Positions 43,594-50,587 of a stretch of 64,000 nucleotides of DNA are shown here, piece after piece. The DNA comes from Pseudomonas sp. HS6 (lineage in GTDB: Bacteria; Pseudomonadota; Gammaproteobacteria; Pseudomonadales; Pseudomonadaceae): positions 620,001-684,000 of the forward strand of contig NZ_CP067412.1 in assembly GCF_023375815.1 (NCBI RefSeq), in the 5' to 3' direction. The notes beneath the pieces were generated by a model, which was given only the letters and a program-made list of their open reading frames with translations, was not told the DNA's origin and did no database searches. The number at the start of each line of letters is the position of its first letter. Position 1 is the stretch's first letter. A program made the position numbers and the translations under genes.

Positions 43594-44340
43594 TCAACCC
43601 TGCGCCTGCGCCTCTTCATGCGCCTGACGCAGCCGTTCGCGGCTGTTGGTCAGGTGCAGGCGCATGGCCGCGCGGGCGGCATCGGAATCCTGGCGGGCGA
43701 TAGCCTCGTAGATTTCCTCGTGCTCGCGGCTCAGGCGATTCATGTAGTGCTGCTGATCGTCATGGGCCAGGCGTGCCGAGTTCAGCCGCGTGCGCGGAAT
43801 GATGCTGGTGCCCAGGTGGGTCATGATGTCAGTGAAGTAGCGGTTGCCCGTGGACAGCGCGATTTGCAGGTGGAATTGGAAATCCGACGCCACCGCATCG
43901 CTGGCGTGGGCCACGCTTTCGTTCAGCGCATCCAGAGCGGCACGCATGGCGGCCAGTTGTTCGGCGCTGCGACGTTGTGCGGCGAGACCGGCCGATTCTA
44001 CTTCGAGGCTGATACGGAATTCGAGAATCGCCAGCACGTCACGCAGGGTGACCACGGTCGCCGGGTCGATCCGGAAACCGCTCGGGCTTGGCGTGTCGAG
44101 CACGAAGGTGCCGATGCCGTGACGGGTTTCCACCTGCCCTGCGGCCTGCAGCCGGGAAATCGCCTCGCGCACCACGGTACGGCTGACACCATTGGCTTCC
44201 ATGATCGCCGACTCGGTGGGTAACTTGTCGCCACGCTTGAGCAGACCGTCGCGGATCTGCTCGGTCAGCACCGTCACCAGTTCCTGTGCCAGGCTGCGGC
44301 GCTTGCGAGGGAGGCGCGGGGTGTCGATCGGGTTTTGCAT
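43594..44340 (-). CDS. GntR-family regulator, FCD (FadR) subgroup, of sugar-acid catabolism
   Basis: 248 residues. The winged helix-turn-helix spans about residues 15-80 (DKLPTESAIMEANGVSRTVVREAI), and the FCD ligand domain about 95-230 with metal-site histidines in FQFHLQIA, THLGTS and REHEEIYEAI. An operator-like AGTTGTACGAT lies upstream of it and a fuller palindrome lies on the kdgD promoter. It probably represses kdgD and its own gene until a sugar-acid intermediate appears. Confidence 0.85.
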   Translation of the reverse strand: MQNPIDTPRLPRKRRSLAQELVTVLTEQIRDGLLKRGDKLPTESAIMEANGVSRTVVREAISRLQAAGQVETRHGIGTFVLDTPSPSGFRIDPATVVTLRDVLAILEFRISLEVESAGLAAQRRSAEQLAAMRAALDALNESVAHASDAVASDFQFHLQIALSTGNRYFTDIMTHLGTSIIPRTRLNSARLAHDDQQHYMNRLSREHEEIYEAIARQDSDAARAAMRLHLTNSRERLRQAHEEAQAQG

Positions 44341-44376
44341 GGTCTGCGTTTATCTCGAAAATTCGGCTAGAGAGGC

Positions 44377-44402
44377 ATCATAGCCCAAGGGAGTTGTACG
44401 AT
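44377..44402 (-). promoter_or_regulatory. Promoter and operator half-site of the GntR regulator
   Basis: Minus-strand TATGAT at 44382-44377 is a likely -10, about 37 bases ahead of the ATG. AGTTGTACGAT at 44392-44402 matches 11 bases of the kdgD operator and falls in the spacer/-35 region, suggesting autoregulation. Confidence 0.55.
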
Positions 44403-44411
44403 CACCGTCCT

Positions 44412-44433
44412 CTGTGGGAGCAGGCTCCCACAG
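44412..44433. repeat. Perfect REP-like palindrome / terminator
   Basis: CTGTGGGAGC-AG-GCTCCCACAG, 10-base arms with a 2-base centre. It lies 13 bases downstream of the ABC exporter stop, so it can act as its terminator, and shares the GTGGGAGC core of the local REP families. Confidence 0.65.
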
Positions 44434-44445
44434 ATTCAGTACGCA

Positions 44446-46173
44446 TCAGGCTGTGACGGTCTGCTCGACCAGATGCCCGCTGTCGATCCGCACATGCCGT
44501 GGATGGAAGCGCTTGAGGCTGCTGCGATGGCCGACGCTGACGATGCTCAGGCCCGGCAGCTGATCGATCAGCGCCTGATACAGCGTGGCCTCGTCTTCTT
44601 CGTCCATCGCCGAAGTCGCTTCGTCCATGTACAGCCAATGCGGTGCATAGAGCAGCGCACGGGCGAAGGCCAGTCGTTGCTGTTCACCCGGCGAGAGCAT
44701 GCGCTGCCAGTGATTGGCTTCGTCCAGTCGCGCCACCAGATGCGGCAGACGGCAGGTTTCCAGCACTTGCGCATAACGCTCTGGCGAATAGGTATCGCCC
44801 GATTGTGGATAACTCAAGGCTTCACGCAGGGTGCCAATCGGCAGATACGGCTTTTGCGGGAGGAACAGATAACGCGATGCCGGCAGACGAATATTGCCGT
44901 GACCCGCTGGCCACAAATGCCCCATCGCTCGCAGCAGGGTGGACTTACCGCTGCCTGAGCGACCGCTGAGCATCACGCGCTCGCCCGGCTCCACGGTCAT
45001 GTCAGCGCTGGTCAGCAGGTGACGACCGTCAGCCAGATCCAGCCCGAGGTTGTGCACGCGCAATTCGCTGCCCTGATTCTGCACATCGATGGCCGGTGCA
45101 CGTTCTTCGTTATCGGTCATGGCCTGACGGAAGCTCAACAGACGATCACACGTGGCGCGCCACGACGCCAAGTCCTGGTAGGCGCTGATGAACCAGCTGA
45201 AACTTTCCTGAACATTGCCGAAGGCCGAGCTGATCTGCATCAGTTCTCCGAGTTCGATCTTGCCCGCAAAGTAGCGCGGTGCGGCCACCATGAACGGGAA
45301 GATTATCGCCGCCTGGCTGTAACCGGACGTGAAGAAGGTCAGGCGCTTGGACACTTTCATGATGTCCCAGAAGTTGTGCCAGACCATCCCGAAACGGCTG
45401 CTCAAACGGCGATTCTCATTCGGTTCGCCGTTGTACAGCGCAATGCTTTCGGCGTTTTCACGAATTCGAACCATGGAGAAACGCAGATCGGCTTCGAAAC
45501 GTTGTTGTTGGTTGTTCAGACCGATCAAGCGACGACCAATCAGATGCGTCAACCAACTGCCCACTACCGCATAAACCAGCACACACCAGAACATGTAGCC
45601 GGGAATCGTGTAGCCGAACACTTCGATACTGCCTGACACGCCCCAGAGAATGATCGAGAACGACACCAGACTGACGACGTTGCGCAACAATCCAATCCCC
45701 AGACTCAAGGTGTTGGAGGTGAAGTTGTTGAGGTCTTCGGAAATCCGCTGATCCGGGTTATCGGTGTAACCGCCCTGCTCCAGCTGGTAATAGTTCTTGT
45801 CGGCAAGCCAACGGGAGAAATGCTTTTCGGTGAGCCATGCCCGCCAGCGAATCGTCAGCATCTGAGTCAGATACAGCCGATACACCGCACCGATAATCGC
45901 CACTGCCGCGATAGCGCAGAAGTACAGAATCAGCCGCCAGAACGCGACCTCATCTTTCTTTTGCAGCGCGTTGTAAAAATCTTTGTACCAGGTGTTGAAC
46001 CACACCGAGATGCCGACACTGAGCAACGAAAGCGCGATCACGGCAATCAGCAACGTCCAGGCTTTGACCTTCTCTTCACTGCGCCAGTAAGGCGTGATGA
46101 TCGCCCACACCTTGCGAAAAAACTCCCCGCGCACACTATCGTTGACCGCGGAATATTCAGCGTTCTGATTCAT
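44446..46173 (-). CDS. SbmA/BacA-type ABC transporter, fused permease and ATPase
   Basis: 575 residues. The N-terminal half has six membrane spans of the SbmA/BacA (ABC transporter transmembrane 2) type, with VWFNTWYKDFYNALQKKD and the Y-rich LADKNYYQLEQ. The C-terminal ATPase has Walker [13 protein letters not shown], signature LSPGEQQRLAFARAL and Walker B WLYMDEATSAMDEEDE. This is the YddA/Rv1819c-like fused form; relatives move peptides, cobalamin or very-long-chain fatty acids. Substrate here unknown. ATG 46173 (MNQNAEYSAV) is chosen over the longer frame. Confidence 0.87.
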   Translation of the reverse strand: MNQNAEYSAVNDSVRGEFFRKVWAIITPYWRSEEKVKAWTLLIAVIALSLLSVGISVWFNTWYKDFYNALQKKDEVAFWRLILYFCAIAAVAIIGAVYRLYLTQMLTIRWRAWLTEKHFSRWLADKNYYQLEQGGYTDNPDQRISEDLNNFTSNTLSLGIGLLRNVVSLVSFSIILWGVSGSIEVFGYTIPGYMFWCVLVYAVVGSWLTHLIGRRLIGLNNQQQRFEADLRFSMVRIRENAESIALYNGEPNENRRLSSRFGMVWHNFWDIMKVSKRLTFFTSGYSQAAIIFPFMVAAPRYFAGKIELGELMQISSAFGNVQESFSWFISAYQDLASWRATCDRLLSFRQAMTDNEERAPAIDVQNQGSELRVHNLGLDLADGRHLLTSADMTVEPGERVMLSGRSGSGKSTLLRAMGHLWPAGHGNIRLPASRYLFLPQKPYLPIGTLREALSYPQSGDTYSPERYAQVLETCRLPHLVARLDEANHWQRMLSPGEQQRLAFARALLYAPHWLYMDEATSAMDEEDEATLYQALIDQLPGLSIVSVGHRSSLKRFHPRHVRIDSGHLVEQTVTA

Positions 46174-46269
46174 GGATAAGGCTCGATAAAGAAAAGAACA
46201 GACACGCACCGATCATAGTTGATCGGTGCGCTTTATCGCGAGGGCTGGCGATGGCCGTTCAGCGCAGGT

Positions 46270-46830
46270 TCAGCGACGAACCGGGCGCTTTTGCAGTTTG
46301 CGCTGCAGGGTACGGCGGTGCATGCCCAGGGCGCGGGCAGTGGCGGAGATGTTGCCTTCGTGCTCGGTCAGCACGCGCTGGATGTGCTCCCATTGCAGGC
46401 GATCCACCGACATCGGGTTTTCCGGCACCAGGCTGTCGAGGTCGGCGTGTTCGGACAGCAGCGCTGCCAGCACGTCGTCGGCATCGGCCGGTTTGCACAG
46501 ATAGTTGCAGGCGCCGCGCTTGATCGCTTCGACCGCAGTAGCAATGCTCGAGTAACCGGTGAGGATCACCACGCGCATTTCCGGGTCCAGCTCCAGCAGT
46601 TTCGGCAGCAAGACCAGACCGGAATCGCCGTCCATTTTCAGGTCCAGTGCGGCATAGTCCGGCAGATCGGCCTGGGCGATGGTCAGGCCTTCCTCAGCGG
46701 AACCGGCGGTGCTGACGCGGAAACCACGGCGGGCCATGGCACGGGCCATTACCCGGGTAAAGGTCGCGTCGTCATCGACCAGCAGCAAATGCGGCAGTTC
46801 TTCGCCTTCGACTTGGATTTCGTCACTCAT
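46270..46830 (-). CDS. roxR: Redox response regulator RoxR (RegA/PrrA family)
   Basis: 186-residue two-component regulator. The receiver domain has the acidic pocket LLVDDD near residues 17-21 and phosphoacceptor Asp63 (ALDLKMDGDSG). The C-terminal Fis-type helix-turn-helix GNISATARALGMHRRTLQRK is nearly invariant in RegA/PrrA/ActR/RoxR. ATG 46830 overlaps the roxS stop by eight bases. Known to control respiratory oxidases in pseudomonads. Confidence 0.93.
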   Translation of the reverse strand: MSDEIQVEGEELPHLLLVDDDATFTRVMARAMARRGFRVSTAGSAEEGLTIAQADLPDYAALDLKMDGDSGLVLLPKLLELDPEMRVVILTGYSSIATAVEAIKRGACNYLCKPADADDVLAALLSEHADLDSLVPENPMSVDRLQWEHIQRVLTEHEGNISATARALGMHRRTLQRKLQKRPVRR

Positions 46831-48085
46831 GTTGCTCTCCTCGGGCGCCGTGGGGCAGGCGCAGCTCGGTGAGCGTGCCGCCTTCCTCATGACTATAGAG
46901 TTTCACTGAGCCGCCGGCGCGTGTCACGCTGGCCTTGCTCAAAAACAGGCCCAGGCCGAAACCTTTGCCCTTGGTGGTAAAAAACGGTTTGCCGATCTGC
47001 TCGGCGATGGCCAACGGCACACCGGCGCCATGATCACGAATGCTGATGGTCAGGTCTTCGGCGGTCCAGTCCAACGTCACCTGAAGGTTTTCCGGGCAGG
47101 CATCGGCGGCGTTGTTCAGCAGATTCAACAAGGCCTGGGTCAGATCCGGCGGCGGTGCCACACGCGGCAACTGGCCCTGGCCCAGACGCTGGAAGCGGTA
47201 ACTGGCCTCGGGACGCATCAGGTGCCAGCGGTTGAGCGCTTCGTCGAGCCATTCGGTGACATCCTGCATCTCCACGGCCATACGGCGATTGGCTTCGGCC
47301 GCGCGCACCAATTGTTGCAGGGTCTCTTTGCAGAGTTTCACCTGATCCTTCAGCACCTTCAGGTCTTCCTGAAGCATTGGATCGTGATGATCCTGTTGCA
47401 TTTCGTTGAGCAACACGCTCATGGTCGCCAGCGGTGTGCCCAGTTCATGGGCGGCACCGGCGGCCTGAGTCGCCACGGCCAGCAATTGCTGATCACGCAG
47501 GCCTTCTTCACGACGGATCGCCCGTAACTCTTCCTGCCGGCGCAGCTCTTCAGCCATCCGCGCGGCGAAGAAGGTAATGACCGCTGCCGCCAGCGCGAAG
47601 CTCAGCCACATGCCGTAAATCTGCAGGTTTTCCCGGGCGACCGGAAGGGTTTCCAGCGGATAGAAATGCGTCAGCATCAGGGTGTACAAGGCCAGCGCGA
47701 TGCCGGACAGCACCACCGAATAACGCCATGGCAGCGTCACTGCGGCAATGGTCAGCGGCACCAGATAATACGAAACGAACGGGTTGGTCGAACCACCGGA
47801 GAAATACAGCAAGGCACTGTGGATAAACAGGTCGCAGGCCAGTTGCAGCGCATATTCGAGCTCGGTGACCGGCCACGAAGTGCGCAGGCGCACGGCGGTG
47901 AACACACAGAGCAGAATCGAACAGCCGAGGGTCATCACCAGTTGCACCCACGGCAACGGCAACAGCTCCAGCCAGTAGGCCAGGCCCACGGAACCGGCCT
48001 GCGCGGCGAGCACCAGGGTGCGGATGAAAGTCAGCCGCCAGAGGTTCTGGCGAGTGGCGGAAGTCAGTTGTACGGGGGCGAGCAT
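46823..48085 (-). CDS. roxS: Redox sensor histidine kinase RoxS (RegB/PrrB family)
   Basis: 420-residue sensor kinase with about six N-terminal membrane spans. The quinone-binding heptad GGSTNPF lies at residues 97-103, the hallmark of RegB kinases. The phosphorylated histidine is His213 in AAHELGTPLATM, and the ATP-binding N and G boxes are NLLNNAADACPE and GKGFGLGLFLSKA. ATG 48085 has AGGAGA upstream; the longer frame runs through a REP element and is rejected. Confidence 0.93.
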   Translation of the reverse strand: MLAPVQLTSATRQNLWRLTFIRTLVLAAQAGSVGLAYWLELLPLPWVQLVMTLGCSILLCVFTAVRLRTSWPVTELEYALQLACDLFIHSALLYFSGGSTNPFVSYYLVPLTIAAVTLPWRYSVVLSGIALALYTLMLTHFYPLETLPVARENLQIYGMWLSFALAAAVITFFAARMAEELRRQEELRAIRREEGLRDQQLLAVATQAAGAAHELGTPLATMSVLLNEMQQDHHDPMLQEDLKVLKDQVKLCKETLQQLVRAAEANRRMAVEMQDVTEWLDEALNRWHLMRPEASYRFQRLGQGQLPRVAPPPDLTQALLNLLNNAADACPENLQVTLDWTAEDLTISIRDHGAGVPLAIAEQIGKPFFTTKGKGFGLGLFLSKASVTRAGGSVKLYSHEEGGTLTELRLPHGARGEQHE

Positions 48086-48207
48086 GAGCTCTCCTGATGA
48101 GCGCTCCAGGCGGATCGCACGGAGTATAACCAAGCCGCAGGCTTGAGAGGCGAAAGTGCGGCAAACGACCACATGGCAAAAAGCTTCGCGGCGGCTATAA
48201 GGACCCC

Positions 48208-48272
48208 TTCGCGAGCAAGCTCGCTCCCACAGGGGAACGCGTCCCAAATGTGGGAGCGAGCTTGCTCGCGAT
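48208..48272. repeat. REPIN between roxS and the SIMPL gene
   Basis: Inverted REP arms: GCGAGCAAGCTCGCTCCCAC at 48211-48230 and GTGGGAGCGAGCTTGCTCGC at 48250-48269 are exact inverses. Seventeen bases separate the wider 24-base arms (48208-48231, 48249-48272). Same class as at 32520. The remaining spacer between roxS and 48402 should hold both divergent promoters, which I could not place. Confidence 0.85.
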
Positions 48273-48401
48273 TGGCTGCGCAGCAGCCACCGGCTATCTG
48301 TATAGAAGTTGTAACTGGGCGAACCGGATCATAAAAGCTAGAGTCTGATGGTTTCACGCAGGCCCCCGAACCATCACCTGCGCCCTCATCAAGGAGCTTT
48401 C

Positions 48402-49118
48402 ATGCACACATTTCGCCGCAGCGCCGCCCTTCTCGCCCTGACCGTCGGCAGCGTCGCCAGCCTTCCGGCCCTGGCCGCCGATGAGCTGCACTACAACCAG
48501 ATTTCCCTGCGCGCCGAAGTCAGCCAGGAAGTGGCCCGCGACCTGATGATCGTGACCCTCTACACCGAAGAACAAAACACTGACCCTGCCAAACTCGCCG
48601 CCGACGTCAGCACCACCATGAACAAGGCCCTGGCCCAGGCCAAGCAAGTCAAAGACATCACCCTGCGCCAGGGCAGCCGCAACAGCTACCCGATCTACGA
48701 CACCAAGGGCCAGAAAATCACCGGCTGGCGCGAACGCGCCGAACTGCGCCTGGAAAGCGCCGACTTCGCCGCCCTGTCCAAACTCACCGGCGAACTGCTG
48801 ACCGACCTGAAAATGGGCGGCATGGACTTCGCCATCGCCGACCCGACCCGCAAGGCCAGCGAAGACAAACTGCTGAAAGAAGCCGTTACCGCCTTCAAGG
48901 CCCGCGCCCAACTGGCGACCGACGCTCTGGGTGGCAAGGGCTACAAAATCGTCAACCTGAACCTCAGCAGCAACGGCTTCCCGCAACCGTACATGCGCGC
49001 GCCGATGATGATGAAAGCGGCCGGCATGGACGCAGCACCGGTGACGCCTGAGGTCGAGGCTGGCACCAGTCAGGTCAGCCTGACGGCCGATGGCTCGATT
49101 GAAGTGTTGATGCAGTGA
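48402..49118 (+). CDS. Periplasmic SIMPL-domain (DUF541) protein
   Basis: 238 residues with a cleavable signal peptide (MHTFRRSAALLALTVGSVAS, cleavage after ALA). The SIMPL/DUF541 domain follows: LHYNQISLRAEVSQEVARDL and the conserved GWRERAELRLESADFAALS. Family function is unclear; a stress-protective periplasmic role has been proposed for relatives. AAGGAGC precedes the ATG, and a strong terminator follows. Confidence 0.88.
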   Translation: MHTFRRSAALLALTVGSVASLPALAADELHYNQISLRAEVSQEVARDLMIVTLYTEEQNTDPAKLAADVSTTMNKALAQAKQVKDITLRQGSRNSYPIYDTKGQKITGWRERAELRLESADFAALSKLTGELLTDLKMGGMDFAIADPTRKASEDKLLKEAVTAFKARAQLATDALGGKGYKIVNLNLSSNGFPQPYMRAPMMMKAAGMDAAPVTPEVEAGTSQVSLTADGSIEVLMQ

Positions 49119-49136
49119 TTGAGTGAAGGCTGAATG

Positions 49137-49172
49137 AAAAACCGGCGATCAGTGATGATGCCGGTTTTTTTG
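49137..49172 (+). terminator. Rho-independent terminator of the SIMPL gene
   Basis: AAAACCGGC and GCCGGTTTTTTT pair around a 13-base loop, 18 bases after the stop. Confidence 0.85.
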
Positions 49173-49190
49173 TGCCCGGGATTTGGGTTA

Positions 49191-49535
49191 TCAGGTTTGC
49201 GGATCAACCCGGTCCAACGCGCGGTTCACTGCAAGCTCGGCCAGCATGATGATCTGCTGGATACCCAGCGCCGTACTGCGCTGCGGGCCGGTGAGTTCAT
49301 TGGCGAAATTGCTGGCGATGGTACTGGCCGACGCCAGGGATTCGCAGGCATTGGCCAGCAGGCTTTCGGTGTCGACGTTGGGCGTGACCATGTACATCGT
49401 GCTCGGCGGACGTGGTTTGGAAAGGTTGGGGCAGAGATAGAAATCGAGGGCGCGTTTGATGGCTTCACGGTTGCGGGCGAGGTCTTCGGCGCGCATGGCT
49501 TCTTCGAGGGGTGGGTCGGGTACTGGCTTGTTCAT
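49191..49535 (-). CDS. DUF6124/DUF3077-type small protein
   Basis: 114 residues (MNKPVPDPPLEEAM). Conserved features recalled for this Pseudomonas family are the N-terminal proline-rich tail, AIKRALDFYL, a TMYMVTPNVDTESLLANACESLASAS core and the C-terminal GIQQIIMLAELAVNRALD helix. Function is unknown; families of this type are often multi-copy in one genome. ATG 49535 is the family start. Its upstream region forms extensive inverted repeats. Confidence 0.8.
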   Translation of the reverse strand: MNKPVPDPPLEEAMRAEDLARNREAIKRALDFYLCPNLSKPRPPSTMYMVTPNVDTESLLANACESLASASTIASNFANELTGPQRSTALGIQQIIMLAELAVNRALDRVDPQT

Positions 49536-49562
49536 GGAGCATTTCCTTATGAATTTGCGCCA

Positions 49563-49754
49563 CTCATTTCCGATCTCACTCGTGAAATGAGGTGGCAACT
49601 ATGTACGGAGTGAGATTACCGGTAAGGAAACCAACCCGGCCGGACCGAAGTCCGCCCGTACATAGCCGCCATAAAGAACTGCCGACAGCATGAACTGGTG
49701 GCGATTATGGGGTGGCTTGCGCTGGTTTCCAAATTCAGTAACCGGGAATCTCAC
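49563..49754 (-). promoter_or_regulatory. Structured leader of the DUF6124-type gene
   Basis: Three nested or consecutive inverted repeats upstream of the start: 49563-49570 with 49584-49591 (CTCATTTC/GAAATGAG), 49599-49608 with 49656-49665 (CTATGTACGG/CCGTACATAG), and 49610-49625 with 49739-49754 (14 of 16 pairs). A GGAC-CGAA-GTCC hairpin sits inside. This suggests a folded 5' untranslated region that could gate translation or transcription. An overlapping minus-strand frame (49599-49871) lacks protein-like features and is not called. Confidence 0.55.
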
Positions 49755-49868
49755 CTCCCGATCGCAGAGTCTTCTGCGACAACCAGAGACTAGGGATCGT
49801 GCTTCCGACGGACAACCTGAAAACTTTGTGGGAAGGATCCTGTGTTGTTGTTGAGATTTAAACAGCTT

Positions 49869-49975
49869 CAAAAGCTGCCCTCACCCTAGCCCTCTCCCGG
49901 AGGGAGAGGGAACTGACCGCGGTGTTTAAATGGAATACGCCGACGTGAGATACCGAGGTGAACTCGGGTTTTGAA
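49869..49975. repeat. Degenerate copy of the 35.5-kb palindromic element
   Basis: CCCTCACCCTAGCCCTCTCC then CGGAGGGAGAGGGAACTGACCG matches the end of the element at 35525-35567, followed by a diverged body with ACGCCGACGTGAGATACCGAG and AACTCGG. Only one end is present. Confidence 0.65.
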
Positions 49976-50146
49976 ACACACGCCATTTCACTTCTGCCTT
50001 CTGCCTTCTGCCTTCTGCCTCTACCTCTGCCTCCAGATCTAGATTCACTTCCACATCCACACCAGCATCAGCATCAGCATCAGCATCAGCATCAGCATCA
50101 GCATCAGCTCCCGCTCCCGCTCCCGCTTCTGCTTCTGCTTCTGCTT
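49976..50146. repeat. Simple-sequence tract
   Basis: Four copies of the heptamer CTTCTGC (49991-50018), then seven exact CAGCAT hexamers (50063-50104), three CTCCCG (50108-50125) and three CTTCTG (50126-50143). The open frames across it are low-complexity (QHQHQH, or DADADA on the other strand) and are not called as genes. Confidence 0.85.
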
Positions 50147-50587
50147 CCACCACTCAACAGGATGAGCGTTAGCTCGGCTGCAGCTTTTGATCTTGATCCA
50201 CGGGCGACGTCGGAAGGCTGAGTGGAGGGATTTATCCGGGGGTGGGAGCGCAGCGACCGTTTGGCGAAGCCAAACACATCGAGAGGAGGTGCAGCGAAGC
50301 AAACCGTAGGCGATGCCCCCCGGATGAATCCCGGAGCGAAGGAACCCCGAGCCTTAGCGAGCGGGCCGAACGTAGGAGCAAGCGTTTTTGGTTACTTTTT
50401 AGGCGTTTGTAAAAAGTGACCCGCCGTAAGGGCGGAACCATAAGCCGCAACACCCGAAAAAACGGATATGCCCAAACCCGCGAGATATACCGAGATAGAC
50501 GCACCCCCTCAAAAAACGATATTTCCGAACACCCCCAAATCCCCGCTAACCTCAAGGAACAACCACCTCCAGACCCACGGGCCAGAC
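50147..50587. other. Non-coding block upstream of the dpp locus
   Basis: About 440 bases with no credible gene. The stretch from roughly 50222 to 50470 (GGGGGTGGGAGCGCAGCGAC, CGGGCCGAACGTAGGAGCAA, TTTTTGGTTACTTTTTAGGC, AAAAAGTGACCCGCCGTAAG) looks like a high-copy intergenic sequence I associate with Pseudomonas genomes; this is from memory and unverified. The promoter for the first dpp gene is not evident. Confidence 0.45.

Noticed and set aside
48086..48247. N-terminal extension of RoxS (54 extra codons)
   Set aside because: It would translate through a REP palindrome. The ATG at 48085 has a proper AGGAGA site and gives the usual RegB-family N-terminus.
49599..49871. 90-codon minus-strand frame upstream of the DUF6124-type gene
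   Set aside because: It coincides with extensive inverted repeats and has Cys/Arg-rich, non-protein-like composition. A structured RNA leader explains the region better.
50063..50104. Short tandem repeats as a possible CRISPR array
   Set aside because: Hexamer units run without spacers, and no cas genes are present.
49926..50221. Low-complexity frames (DADADA on minus, QHQHQH on plus) as repeat proteins
   Set aside because: They are direct translations of hexamer microsatellites, without ribosome sites or flanking folded sequence.
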